The notes: generated by a model from the sequence alone, not told the origin. A stretch of 17,747 nucleotides of DNA from Candidatus Microgenomates bacterium (GCA_015486555.1 WFRL01000037.1:1-17747); one strand, 5' to 3'; numbered from the stretch's first letter, positions 6,411-13,253 are shown. A program made the numbers and translations.

Positions 6411-6766
6411 AAACCAGAACTCGGGTCTTGAACTTAGATCTTGGAACTTAAAACTTAGTTTGTAAAGTTAGAAAGTTCATAAAGTTTACAAAGTAATCCT
6501 CCTCTTGGAGTCATTCTGAGCTCTAGCGAAGAATCTAGCGAGCGAAGGCGAGCGCAAGAATCGGAACCCAAACCTGAGTTGACTCTTATGCGCCTTCGGC
6601 TAGATCCTTCACTTCGCCTGTCGGCTCGTTCAGGATGACAGAGAAAAAGGAAACGGCTCGTTCAGGATGACGTGAGAAAGAAGGTTTTGGATCTTGTTAT
6701 TAGGATTTATTCTTGTTTGTCTCCTTGGAATTTGTGATTTAATGCTTCTTTTCTGAGTTTTTCTCC
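6411..6766. repeat. Intergenic repeat block 3 (pyrH/membrane-protein convergence)
   Basis: No gene is seen between 6395 and 6774. The block starts with heptamers (GAACTTA, GATCTTG, GAACTTA, AAACTTA, about 6430-6458), then TTTGTAAAGTTAGAAAG and following bases (6459-6486). That 28-base piece recurs exactly, inverted, at 9551-9578. After the palindromic element (6510-6639) the block ends with GGAATTTGTGATTTAATGC (6728-6746) in the opposite sense to the left end. No terminator with a U tract is visible for pyrH. Confidence 0.7.
6510..6671. repeat. Inverted-repeat element D with duplicated end
   Basis: Left arm GTCATTCTGAG (6510-6520) to GAAGAATCTAGC; right arm GCTAGATCCTTC to TCAGGATGAC (6630-6639). 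The last 18 bases of the right arm (CGGCTCGTTCAGGATGAC, 6622-6639) are repeated exactly at 6654-6671. The left arm has the ATTC/GAATC spelling and the right arm the ATCC/GGATC spelling, so here the arms are mismatched. Confidence 0.85.
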
Positions 6767-6774
6767 ATAAGGGA

Positions 6775-8253
6775 TTATCTCAACTTCACATAAAGAACTC
6801 CCCTCGGTCCTTCCACCAACCGCTGCCACTTCCTTTGAGAATTTGTATTAAGGGCCAGATCCAAGAAAGTGCCTTTACCAATTAAAAGGCAATCAGCTCC
6901 ATAAGTATCTAAACGACTAAGATAACCATCCTTTGCTTGGATAACTTCAAGATAAAAGGTGTAAGGACTCTTCTGGCTAATCGTTTTCCAAGCTGGCATG
7001 CGACCATCTACAAAGACCTTTAGGAAAGGCAGTTGCCACTCAAGATAACCTCCCCATTCATAAGCATTAAAAAGATAATGACAAGTATGAGGATGTTGTT
7101 TTAACCATTCAGTTGCTAGTCGAGGATATCTAGAACCAATTAATGGTGAGCTCCAGTTAGCTGACAAGGAAGACAACATTCTCACTTTAGAAGGAAGAAA
7201 ATTAACTATCAAGACAATCAAGCCTAAGAAAAAGAGAAAATTAAATTTTAATTTTATTTGTTTTAGTCTTGGTTCATTCAAAGATATTTTAGGAACTACT
7301 TGATTAAGAAGAAAAAGGTAACCTATTCCTACTAAGGGCAGGTGGCGTCTAGCTTTTAAACCAAGATAGGAAAAAACCAGAAAAAGAAAAAGGTAACCAC
7401 CAACCGGCCAGGTTAGAAAACCCTTTTCCTCCTGAAAAAGAAAGGTGAAAATTAAAAAGACTGAAACCAAAGCTACTACAATAAAGAAGACACCAAACGG
7501 TCCTGGAGGCACCCACTCAGCAATAAGACGATTAAGAGGATAATAGGTGTGTCGGTAAATCTCAAAATAAATCTTGAAACTAAAAGGATTAAGAAGTGAA
7601 CCAGCCACAGCTGCTAATAAAACTAGGATTCCTTTAAATAACTCCTTCCTCCCCTTGTCTAAACCATCAAAAACAACTTTTGTTAAAAGATAAAATAAAC
7701 CCAAAATGAAACCACCGTGCAGATTAGCCCAGAGGGAAAAGAGGAAAAAGACTAGCCAAACATCCTTCTTTTTAAAAGGAATACTGAAGGGGAAAAAAGA
7801 GGACAAACCAGCCAACCCTAAGAGAGTAAATAACTGACTGCGGATACCTAACAACGAAACGCCCCACCCCGAGGCATAAAAAATTAGGAGACTAAAAAGA
7901 GAAAGACTAAGAGAAAACCGCTTAATAAGAAGGTAATAGGTTAAACCTACTACTATTCCTGAAAGGAGAGCTAAACCAGGAAAACCCATCCAGCGATAAA
8001 CAATGAAAACTAAAAGTTGATAAAGAGTATAAGAATGGTTCCAATGATAGTTCGGTAAAAAGAAAGTCAGATGATTCTGGTACCAAGGTCGGTGAGAAAA
8101 AAATAAATGAGCCCCATAGCGCAACTGCCAACCTAGATCAGTATCCAAAGGAGGCAGAATAAATAATTCTCCTACTAAAAGGACCAAACCCCACTTTAAA
8201 AAGGAAGTAGAAACACTACCAATATTTAACCTTTTAAGACAACTCATCTTCAC
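6775..8253 (-). CDS. Polytopic membrane protein, GT-C glycosyltransferase-like
   Basis: A 492-residue protein with roughly 10-12 hydrophobic segments. It resembles bacterial membrane proteins related to dolichyl-phosphate-mannose-type (GT-C fold) glycosyltransferases. Acidic PPLDTDLGWQLRYG (34-47), after the first helix, matches the DpDxwWHl loop of that group. SLWANLHGGF (173-182) is another conserved-looking loop. The C-terminal non-membrane part has FNAYEWGGYLEWQLP (395-409) and KVFVDGRM (412-419), typical of this uncharacterised family. By analogy it may transfer a sugar from a polyprenyl-phosphate donor outside the membrane, but this is inference. The GTG start at 8253 overlaps the TGA of the histidine phosphatase gene (GTGA), giving translational coupling; ATG at 8247, preceded by AGGTG, is an equally good start. 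It is downstream of tRNA-Ala and the phosphatase on the same strand. Confidence 0.7.
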   Translation of the reverse strand: MKMSCLKRLNIGSVSTSFLKWGLVLLVGELFILPPLDTDLGWQLRYGAHLFFSHRPWYQNHLTFFLPNYHWNHSYTLYQLLVFIVYRWMGFPGLALLSGIVVGLTYYLLIKRFSLSLSLFSLLIFYASGWGVSLLGIRSQLFTLLGLAGLSSFFPFSIPFKKKDVWLVFFLFSLWANLHGGFILGLFYLLTKVVFDGLDKGRKELFKGILVLLAAVAGSLLNPFSFKIYFEIYRHTYYPLNRLIAEWVPPGPFGVFFIVVALVSVFLIFTFLFQEEKGFLTWPVGGYLFLFLVFSYLGLKARRHLPLVGIGYLFLLNQVVPKISLNEPRLKQIKLKFNFLFFLGLIVLIVNFLPSKVRMLSSLSANWSSPLIGSRYPRLATEWLKQHPHTCHYLFNAYEWGGYLEWQLPFLKVFVDGRMPAWKTISQKSPYTFYLEVIQAKDGYLSRLDTYGADCLLIGKGTFLDLALNTNSQRKWQRLVEGPRGVLYVKLR

Positions 8254-8855
8254 CTAATGATGAAAACGATAACTTCAGCATTATCTGGGTGCCAGTCTTT
8301 AGGTTTGGCTGTTTGAAGGAGTCGAAAAATGGCGCTTATCGTTCCTCCGTGAGTAACCAAAAGGAGTATCTTTCCCCTTACCTCAAACATGGGGAGGAAA
8401 TCGGTAAAAAATTTCCTCACTCGCTGAGTAAACTGATCTCTAGACTCCATCTGAAAGTCTTGGCTCCAGCTTTCAAATTGATGGAAATCCTTTTCTAGTA
8501 AAGGGCGGGGTAAAAGAGAGTTCTGAGAATGGAAATGTTGACCGGCTAACTTTCCTAGATCCCGCTCCCGAAGAAGCGTGGTTGAAATTATTTTTAAGTG
8601 ATGATAGAAGTTAATAATTTGGGTTGTTTGATAAGCTCTCTTCAAATCGGAGCTAAAAATAAAGTCAATCTTTACCCTAGCTAACTCTTTAGCTACCTCT
8701 TCAGCTTGGCCAACACCCTTGGCGTTAAGGTAAGTATCCCACCATCCTTGGACTACATCTTCATTATTAAGATCAGTCTGGCCGTGGCGAACAACAAGGA
8801 TCCGTTTAGGTTTTTCCACTAGTCCAAAAGGCCAAGAAACTCTAAAAGTCAACAT
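8250..8855 (-). CDS. Histidine phosphatase family protein (phosphoglycerate-mutase-like)
   Basis: A 201-residue member of the branch-1 histidine phosphatase superfamily, acting through a phosphohistidine. RHGQT (23-27) carries the nucleophilic His24; SDLKRAYQTT (69-78) gives the second Arg; LRERDLGKLAGQ (95-106) gives the acid Glu; VTHGGT (168-173) gives the second catalytic His169. The remainder is like broad-specificity phosphatases (GpmB/CobC style) rather than true phosphoglycerate mutase, and the substrate cannot be told from sequence. The ATG at 8855 lies 5 bases after a TAAAAT and has no Shine-Dalgarno; GTG at residue 13 (VEKPKRILVVRHG) would give a more typical N-terminus. It lies 37 bases after tRNA-Ala on the same strand and overlaps the membrane-protein start by 4 bases. 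Confidence 0.88.
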   Translation of the reverse strand: MLTFRVSWPFGLVEKPKRILVVRHGQTDLNNEDVVQGWWDTYLNAKGVGQAEEVAKELARVKIDFIFSSDLKRAYQTTQIINFYHHLKIISTTLLRERDLGKLAGQHFHSQNSLLPRPLLEKDFHQFESWSQDFQMESRDQFTQRVRKFFTDFLPMFEVRGKILLLVTHGGTISAIFRLLQTAKPKDWHPDNAEVIVFIIR

Positions 8856-8860
8856 AGTTA

Positions 8861-8866
8861 ATTTTA
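8861..8866 (-). promoter_or_regulatory. Candidate -10 box of the histidine phosphatase gene
   Basis: TAAAAT on the minus strand ends 5 bases before the ATG at 8855. No clear -35 box is visible, and read-through from the tRNA-Ala promoter is possible. If used, the mRNA would be leaderless. Confidence 0.35.
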
Positions 8867-8892
8867 CACTTTGGGATAATTACTTCCTGAAG

Positions 8893-8965
8893 TGGACCTG
8901 GCGGGAATCGAACCCGCGCTCTCTCCGATGCGAACGGAGTGCTTTACCAATTAAGCTACAGGCCC
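8893..8965 (-). tRNA. tRNA-Ala (anticodon CGC)
   Basis: A full 73-base cloverleaf on the minus strand. The acceptor stem is GGGCCTG with CAGGTCC, containing the G3-U70 pair that is the alanine identity element; discriminator A at 8893. Anticodon stem CTCCG/CGGAG encloses TTCGCAT, giving anticodon CGC (codon GCG). The T arm is GCGGG-TTCGATT-CCCGC. CCA is not encoded (the next bases are CTT), so it must be added after transcription. A TAAAAT box ends 8 bases upstream of the mature 5' end, but no -35 is clear. Confidence 0.96.
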
Positions 8966-9165
8966 AGTAGCTTATTTTACTATTTAATATCCTCCCCCAG
9001 AATCGGAACTTAGAACTTAGAGCTCGGTAGGAAAACACTAAATTCGAAATCCTTCCGCCACGGCGGATCCGCCTTGGGCGGAAAGCTCCAAACAAATTCT
9101 AAACAACTAAAATTGGTCCCCCGATAAATCGGGGCGAACCGAAACAGGTTCTTTTCTCTCTTCAC

Positions 9166-9309
9166 GTCGTTATGAGCGAAGCGAAGCCCTCCTTCGGTAG
9201 GGGTAAAAATCTAGCCGAAGGCGCAGGAGAGTGCCCCCAAGCCTAAGTACCAATCCCTGCGCTCGCACTGCTCGCTAGATTCTTCGTCGCCTCAGCTCCT
9301 CAGGATGAC
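9166..9309. repeat. Inverted-repeat element E1
   Basis: The left arm is degenerate (GTCGTTATGAGCGAAG from 9166); the right arm is clear, GCTAGATTCTTCGTCGC to TCAGGATGAC (9300-9309). Its core from 9209 to 9290 (82 bases) is identical to 9374-9455 in element E2. Bases 9282-9357, which include the spacer between E1 and E2, are identical to 16878-16953. Confidence 0.8.
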
Positions 9310-9339
9310 TCATTTGTAAGGGAACCACCTACTCCCTGT

Positions 9340-9474
9340 GTCATCCTGAACAAGCCGCCAGGCGAAGTGAAGGATCTAGCCGAAGGCGCAGGAGAGTGCC
9401 CCCAAGCCTAAGTACCAATCCCTGCGCTCGCACTGCTCGCTAGATTCTTCGTCGCTCTGGCTCCTCAGAATGAC
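9340..9474. repeat. Inverted-repeat element E2
   Basis: Left arm GTCATCCTGAACAAGCCG (9340-9357) to GAAGGATCTAGC; right arm GCTAGATTCTTC to TCAGAATGAC (9465-9474). It shares the exact 82-base core with E1. The two outer ends differ in spelling (ATCC left, AATG right). Confidence 0.85.
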
Positions 9475-9589
9475 GCGGGGAGTAGACGGTTTCCTTACAA
9501 AAGAGTCATCCCGACAAGTCGGAATAACTCCTCAAGAGGTTCTACTTTATAACTTTATGAACTTTCTAACTTTACAAATAATAACCTAG

Positions 9590-9617
9590 TTCCAAGTTTC
9601 AAGGGTATGTTTATAAT
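9590..9617 (+). promoter_or_regulatory. PAP2 operon promoter, directly before the start codon
   Basis: A perfect TATAAT (9612-9617) ends 5 bases before the ATG at 9623, so transcription should begin at the start codon itself. A weak -35 (TTCCAA, 9590-9595, 16-base spacer) lies inside the last heptamers of the repeat block. No Shine-Dalgarno is present. Confidence 0.65.
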
Positions 9618-9622
9618 AGGTT

Positions 9623-10303
9623 ATGTTAACCGCCTCAAGAAAGTTTCTACTAGTAGCTATTTTCTTCTTTCTCCTAGCCAGCCTCCTAGCTTACACCGTC
9701 CTTAATCATCCCCAACCATTTCCCTTCGAGTTGAACTTTTATCACATTCTCCTTTTAACTTCTTTTCTTGGCCCCTTATGGGCAATCATCTCGGCAGCTT
9801 ATCCCCTAGCTGTTCTTCTCATAATTCTGGCTTTAATTAAGTTTTGGCGACAGAGCCAGCGAGACGAAATACTTCTGGCCATTCTCTTAAGCAGTGGAAT
9901 TATCTTAACCAGGATTCTAAAGAAACTAATCCACCGCCCTTGTCCACCTTTGAACATTCTTAGAGCCAGACCGACGTTTTCCTCTTTTATCAACTCCCTC
10001 TTAGATAAACCTTTCTTCCCTCCTAAAACACCAAGAGACTATTGCTGGCCTTCAGGGCACACTTTAACTTATACGATCATTTTTGGGGGAATTATTCTTC
10101 TCATCCAGTACAAACTTCTTCCTCGCCATTTTTGGTCAAAGGTGATTTACTGGCTGAGTCTTTTTCTCTTAATAACCATCGGCTTAAGCCGGGTTTACTT
10201 AGGACAGCACTGGTTTGTGGATGTTGTTGGGGGTTATTTAGTTGGTTTAGGTTGGCTGGCTTTAATAATGAGTTGGTTTTTCTCAAAAAGGAAGAAAAAA
10301 TGA
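9623..10303 (+). CDS. PAP2-family membrane phosphatase
   Basis: A 226-residue integral membrane protein with about six helices and the three motifs of type-2 phosphatidic acid phosphatases: K101-LIHRPCPP (the KxxxxxxRP motif in short form, around 100-109), PSGH (143-146) and SRVYLGQHWFVD (189-200), with His146 and His196 as catalytic residues and Asp200 polarising His196. The active site is expected on the outer face of the membrane. In this operon it most likely dephosphorylates a polyprenyl diphosphate such as undecaprenyl diphosphate, because a polyprenyl synthetase is encoded two genes downstream. Phosphatidylglycerophosphate or phosphatidate are alternatives. The first gene of a three-gene operon, it overlaps the Nudix gene by ATGA. 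The start is fixed by the -10 box 5 bases upstream. Confidence 0.9.
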   Translation: MLTASRKFLLVAIFFFLLASLLAYTVLNHPQPFPFELNFYHILLLTSFLGPLWAIISAAYPLAVLLIILALIKFWRQSQRDEILLAILLSSGIILTRILKKLIHRPCPPLNILRARPTFSSFINSLLDKPFFPPKTPRDYCWPSGHTLTYTIIFGGIILLIQYKLLPRHFWSKVIYWLSLFLLITIGLSRVYLGQHWFVDVVGGYLVGLGWLALIMSWFFSKRKKK

Positions 10304-10845
10304 AGGTTAAAAGAGTAACTCCCCCAGAAGTAATAATTAAAACCAAGTGGTTCAAGATCTCTCACCTAAAAGCCATTTATGAGGACAACAGTCAGATAGA
10401 TTGGGAATTCTTAGATGAAGAAAATGATGCTGTCTCAGGAGCGTTAATTGACAACAATAATTTTCTCTATCTTGTCAAAGAATGGCGGGGGGCTTGGCAA
10501 GAGGAAGTAATTAGTGTAGTTACCGGAGGAATAACCAAAGGGCTGGATCAAAGAGCAGCAGCAAGGGAATTTATTCGTGAGGCGCGGGAAGAAACTGGCT
10601 TTCATCCTCAAAATGTCACTTTTCTGGCCAAACTTCGCTTTAGTTTGAGTTCAAGAGGCTACCGTTACATTTTTCTGGGGGAGAATTTAAAAAAAGATCC
10701 CCTACCTCCGGATGATGGTGAAAAAATTGAGGTGATCAAGCTGCCTTTTGATGAGGGAATGAAGTTAATTTTCAACTCGCCTCCACAATTAACTGTTTAT
10801 TCAGCATTGGCTCTAATCTTAGCTAAAAGGAAACTAGGTTTATGA
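10300..10845 (+). CDS. Nudix hydrolase, ADP-ribose pyrophosphatase-like
   Basis: A 181-residue Nudix-fold protein that should hydrolyse a nucleoside diphosphate linked to another moiety, with Mg2+. The box is visible as GGITKG then REAREETGF, matching the REUxEExGU part exactly. The spacing from GG to REA is about two residues longer than the usual box, and the Glu expected seven residues before REA reads Arg. Upstream, SGALIDNNNFLYLVKEWRGAWQEEVISVVTGG matches the N-terminal strand layout of ADP-ribose pyrophosphatases. The frame runs further upstream inside the PAP2 gene, but ATG at 10300 is the start: it overlaps the PAP2 stop (ATGA) and has AAGGAAG before it. It overlaps the polyprenyl synthetase start by another ATGA. 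Its link to isoprenoid metabolism is only by position. Confidence 0.87.
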   Translation: MKVKRVTPPEVIIKTKWFKISHLKAIYEDNSQIDWEFLDEENDAVSGALIDNNNFLYLVKEWRGAWQEEVISVVTGGITKGLDQRAAAREFIREAREETGFHPQNVTFLAKLRFSLSSRGYRYIFLGENLKKDPLPPDDGEKIEVIKLPFDEGMKLIFNSPPQLTVYSALALILAKRKLGL

Positions 10846-11945
10846 TTAAAAAAAGTCAACTTGCTTGGGAGTATCTAGAAAACTACCGTCGTCAGGCTTT
10901 ACCTTTGTTGGAGTTATTTTTCCATAAGCAAAAAGAAGAAGCTAAGAAAGTAGGCGAGCTGCCAGCCGAGAGCCTCGATTACTTTCATAATCTTTGCCGC
11001 CGAGGCAAGTTCATTCGGGGGGCTTTTATTACTCTTGGCTACCACCTAGGGGGAGGAACTAAAAAGGGGGAAATTCTCCTTCCTAGCTTGGCTATTGAGC
11101 TTTTCCACACAGCTATCTTAATTCATGATGATATCATGGATGAAGATAATTTACGACGAGGAATTAAAACTGCCCATACTTACTTTACTGACTATGCTCG
11201 AAGGACTAAAATACCCCAACCAGAACATTTTGGCTTAAGCCAAGCAATTACCCTGGCTGATACAGGTTTTTACCTCTCTTGGCAATTACTTTTAGAATCA
11301 TCATTTTCTTCTTCTTTAAAACTCAAAGCAGGACAGGAACTAGCCAAATATATTAGTCGTTTAACCTATGGTCAGATGCTAGATATAACCAATGAAACTT
11401 CCCTAACCACTCCTCTTTCTGGACCTGCCGCAGCTGAGGAAACCCTGAAAAGAATACTAAAGATCTTCCGCTACAAAACAGCCGAGTATACCGGTAGCCT
11501 CCCCTTAATTATCGGTTATATTTTAGCTGGTGGTGAAGAAAAAATAGAAGCTCTTTACAATTATGGTCTAGCTTTTGGTTGGATCTTTCAAATTGTTGAT
11601 GATCTTCTAGGCATCTTCGGCCAGCAAGAAAAATTAGGCAAGTCTTTAGGTTCAGACCTAGTTCAAGCCAAGAAAACAATCTTGGTTTACTATCTATTAG
11701 AAAATGACCGTCAGGATCTCCTTAACCAGTTAAGGAAGTTACTAGGTAAGAAAAAGATTACCCCAACTGATCTAGAAAAGGCCAAACAACTCTTTAGGGA
11801 CTCAGCTGCTTATACCAAGGCTCGGCAACTCAGTCAGACCTACCTCCAAGAAGGTTTAGAAATGATTCCTCAGCTCAGTTCCCACTCAGCTGACCAAGAT
11901 TTATTAGAGTCTTTCCTCTACTTGGTCTTAGAAAGAGAAAAATAA
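10842..11945 (+). CDS. Polyprenyl (isoprenyl) diphosphate synthase
   Basis: A 367-residue all-helical trans-prenyltransferase that condenses isopentenyl diphosphate onto an allylic diphosphate. GKFIRG (55-60) corresponds to the GKxxRP diphosphate-binding loop; the first Asp-rich motif is DDIMDEDNLRRG (96-107); GQMLD (177-181), YKTAEYT (211-217) and FQIVDDLLG (249-257) are the remaining motifs. The second Asp-rich motif reads DDLLG rather than DDxxD, a variation seen in several family members. A small residue (Ala91) five positions before the first motif leaves room for products longer than farnesyl, so geranylgeranyl or longer chains are likely. The ATG overlaps the Nudix stop as ATGA. With the PAP2 phosphatase it could supply and recycle a lipid carrier. 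No terminator with a U tract follows; a strong palindrome begins 5 bases after the stop. Confidence 0.9.
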   Translation: MIKKSQLAWEYLENYRRQALPLLELFFHKQKEEAKKVGELPAESLDYFHNLCRRGKFIRGAFITLGYHLGGGTKKGEILLPSLAIELFHTAILIHDDIMDEDNLRRGIKTAHTYFTDYARRTKIPQPEHFGLSQAITLADTGFYLSWQLLLESSFSSSLKLKAGQELAKYISRLTYGQMLDITNETSLTTPLSGPAAAEETLKRILKIFRYKTAEYTGSLPLIIGYILAGGEEKIEALYNYGLAFGWIFQIVDDLLGIFGQQEKLGKSLGSDLVQAKKTILVYYLLENDRQDLLNQLRKLLGKKKITPTDLEKAKQLFRDSAAYTKARQLSQTYLQEGLEMIPQLSSHSADQDLLESFLYLVLEREK

Positions 11946-11950
11946 TTTCC

Positions 11951-11980
11951 CACGTCATCCCGACTTGTCGGGATGACGTG
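11951..11980. repeat. Perfect 14-bp palindrome (GTCATCCCGAC family)
   Basis: CACGTCATCCCGAC and its exact inverse are separated by TT, making a very stable hairpin five bases after the polyprenyl synthase stop. Related partial copies are at 9505-9522 and 16793-16809. It lacks a U tract on the plus strand, so it is better called an intergenic palindrome than an intrinsic terminator, though it may still protect the mRNA 3' end. Confidence 0.8.
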
Positions 11981-12029
11981 AAGAGAGGAAAGAACCAGTT
12001 TCAGCTAGCCCCGTTTTATTGGGGGACTG

Positions 12030-12200
12030 TTCTTAGTTGTTTTGAATTTGAATCATTAGGATTTAGAATTTAGGATCCCGTAAAGAATGAAATTTCTTTC
12101 GGGGTTTGAAAATTGATCATTGGGATTTGTTTGGATTACTTGGAATTTGTGATTTGTTATTTTCCAACCTAGCTCCTAGATCCTAGTTCCTAGTTCTTCC
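12030..12200. repeat. Intergenic repeat block 5: heptamer arrays
   Basis: Steps of seven bases are visible as TAGGATT, TAGAATT, TAGGATC (12056-12077). From 12104 to 12197 a long run goes from TTTGAAA/ATTGATC through TTTGTGA/TTTGTTA to CTAGCTC, CTAGATC, CTAGTTC, CTAGTTC. Bases 12104-12180 closely match 17168-17245 (a few substitutions and one indel). There is no gene between 11946 and 12242; upstream GCCCCGTTTTATTGGGG (12008-12024) is another small palindrome. Confidence 0.75.
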
Positions 12201-12204
12201 CATC

Positions 12205-12233
12205 TTGACCTTTTGAAGAAAAAAATGTTATCT
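12205..12233 (+). promoter_or_regulatory. Candidate promoter of the anchored cupredoxin-like gene
   Basis: TTGACC (12205-12210), a 17-base spacer and TTATCT (12228-12233) place the transcription start near 12240, just before ATG 12243. A TATAAA at 12234-12239 is an alternative -10 but would sit too close. The earlier TTG (12213) and ATG (12225) lie inside the promoter and are unlikely starts. Confidence 0.45.
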
Positions 12234-12242
12234 TATAAAGAG

Positions 12243-12695
12243 ATGAATAAAAAAAACAAACTTAGTAAGTGGATAGTCATCGCTGGTGGTGGGGTCATTA
12301 TTATTGGCTTCTTCCTTTTTCACATCTTTACCTCTCCAGCTAAGGTTACCCCAAAATGGAAAATAACTCCCCATAAAGAGAAGAAGGATACCTTTTCTAA
12401 TCAAGGACGGCGCCCTTTGTCTTCGATTCAAAGAAAGGGTTTGGTGAAAGTAATTATCTCTTCTGGTTTCTCAATTCCTAAGGAAATAAATTTATCAACC
12501 AATCAAGAGTTAAAGTTTATCAATCAAACAAAAACCAAACTTATTCTCAAGGATAAGGAAAACTATCTTAGTAAGATGACTCTTAAACCAGGGGAGAGCA
12601 AAATTATTAGTTTCCATGAACCCCTTCAGCTTACTTACACTATTAGTAGCCCCTCCTCAAACAAGGTCCATTCAGGTATAATTAAGGTCAACTAA
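12243..12695 (+). CDS. Membrane-anchored protein with cupredoxin-like domain, ligands lost
   Basis: A 150-residue protein from ATG 12243. The N-terminus MNKKNKLSKW is followed by one hydrophobic helix (about residues 10-30, IVIAGGGVIIIGFFLFHIF), with no clear cleavage site, so it is likely anchored with the rest outside. After a basic linker, residues about 70-150 have the strand pattern of small cupredoxins: FSIPKEINLSTNQELKF-IN, then LKPGESKIISF, then LTYTISSP and HSGIIKVN. In plastocyanin-like proteins the Asn is followed by a His ligand and the late YxCxxH supplies Cys and His; here the Cys position is Ser and the first His is absent, so copper binding is not expected. I am moderately sure of the fold and have no function. 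It is followed 15 bases later by another membrane protein, probably in one operon. Confidence 0.55.
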   Translation: MNKKNKLSKWIVIAGGGVIIIGFFLFHIFTSPAKVTPKWKITPHKEKKDTFSNQGRRPLSSIQRKGLVKVIISSGFSIPKEINLSTNQELKFINQTKTKLILKDKENYLSKMTLKPGESKIISFHEPLQLTYTISSPSSNKVHSGIIKVN

Positions 12696-12710
12696 GGTAA
12701 GGTAAAATTA

Positions 12711-13241
12711 ATGCCAATTGAAAGGTTAAACGCCCCAAAAAAAGAACCACTAAAAATAGAATGGCAATGTTTCAGCCGTCCCTTTCACCAACCTCAAAAA
12801 CAGGTTTTAACTACTTTACTTCTCATTCTCCTTTTAGTAAGCATTATTCTCTTTTTTCTCCGCCAATTTTCTCTCATTGCCGTCCTCGCTTCAGTTTACT
12901 TTGTTTATTGGGCTCTAAAAACAGTCCAGCCGCAAAAGATTAAGTACCTTATTGATGGAGATGGTGTTTGGGTGGAAGATAAACTCCACAAGTGGGATTC
13001 CCTAAAGGAGTTTTGGTTTGAAACTCAAAATGACTATTATCTCTTTTTCATCCGCTCCCTTCAAGGACTGAGTCATCTAATTATTCTCACCGCCCCAGCT
13101 GATAAAGAAATTACCGAGAAGATCAAAGAGCACCTTCGCTCTAAGCTAAATTATAACCCGCCACCAATCTCCTTCGTCGACAAGATAGTTAAATTTTTCA
13201 ATAAACACCTTGAGTTTAACTCTTCCCCTGAGACAGGCTAA
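12711..13241 (+). CDS. Small membrane protein with PH-like C-terminal domain
   Basis: A 176-residue protein with a hydrophilic N-terminus (about 30 residues), two closely spaced hydrophobic helices (about 31-51 and 53-70) and a cytoplasmic-type C-terminal domain. YLIDGDGVWVEDKLHKWDSLKEFWF, then YLFFI and LIILTAPADKEITEKIKEHL, resemble the strand-strand-helix layout of bacterial PH-like domains found after paired helices in uncharacterised membrane proteins common in Candidate Phyla Radiation genomes. This is pattern recognition, not a firm family match. Start ATG 12711 has AAGG-type Shine-Dalgarno sequences (AAGGTAAGG) 10-18 bases upstream and lies 15 bases after the previous stop. It ends 12 bases from the convergent DHH-like gene; no clear terminator separates them. 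Confidence 0.6.
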   Translation: MPIERLNAPKKEPLKIEWQCFSRPFHQPQKQVLTTLLLILLLVSIILFFLRQFSLIAVLASVYFVYWALKTVQPQKIKYLIDGDGVWVEDKLHKWDSLKEFWFETQNDYYLFFIRSLQGLSHLIILTAPADKEITEKIKEHLRSKLNYNPPPISFVDKIVKFFNKHLEFNSSPETG

Positions 13242-13253
13242 ATTTTCCCTTTT

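Larger units (their letters stand above)
8998..9602. repeat. Intergenic repeat block 4 (tRNA-Ala/PAP2 divergence)
   Basis: No gene is seen from 8966 to 9622. The left end is a seven-base array (GAACTTA, GAACTTA, GAGCTCG, about 9006-9026) followed by AACACTAAATTCGAAATCC. Then come GC palindromes (TCCGCCACGGCGGA with GGCGGATCCGCC, 9054-9082) and CCCCGAT-AA-ATCGGGG (9119-9134, no U tract). Two GTCATCCTGA-family elements follow (9166-9309 and 9340-9474), then a partial GTCATCCCGAC palindrome (9505-9522). The block ends with ACTTTAT-type and CTAGTTC heptamers (9544-9602) abutting the PAP2 promoter. Confidence 0.75.

Noticed and set aside
8880..9095. Minus-strand frame of 71 codons
   Set aside because: It covers the tRNA-Ala gene and adjoining repeat sequence.
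9119..9134. CCCCGAT-AA-ATCGGGG as a terminator
   Set aside because: No U tract on either strand; treated as one more intergenic palindrome.
9166..9474. Possible CRISPR array
   Set aside because: Repeats are long palindromes of unequal spacing with repeated, not unique, spacers, and there are no cas genes.
10042..10299. N-terminal extension of the Nudix protein inside the PAP2 gene
   Set aside because: The PAP2 motifs in the other frame are clear, and the ATG at 10300 has a Shine-Dalgarno and an ATGA overlap.
11951..11980. Intrinsic terminator of the isoprenoid operon
   Set aside because: The hairpin is perfect but has no U tract on the plus strand and belongs to a repeat family found elsewhere in the window.
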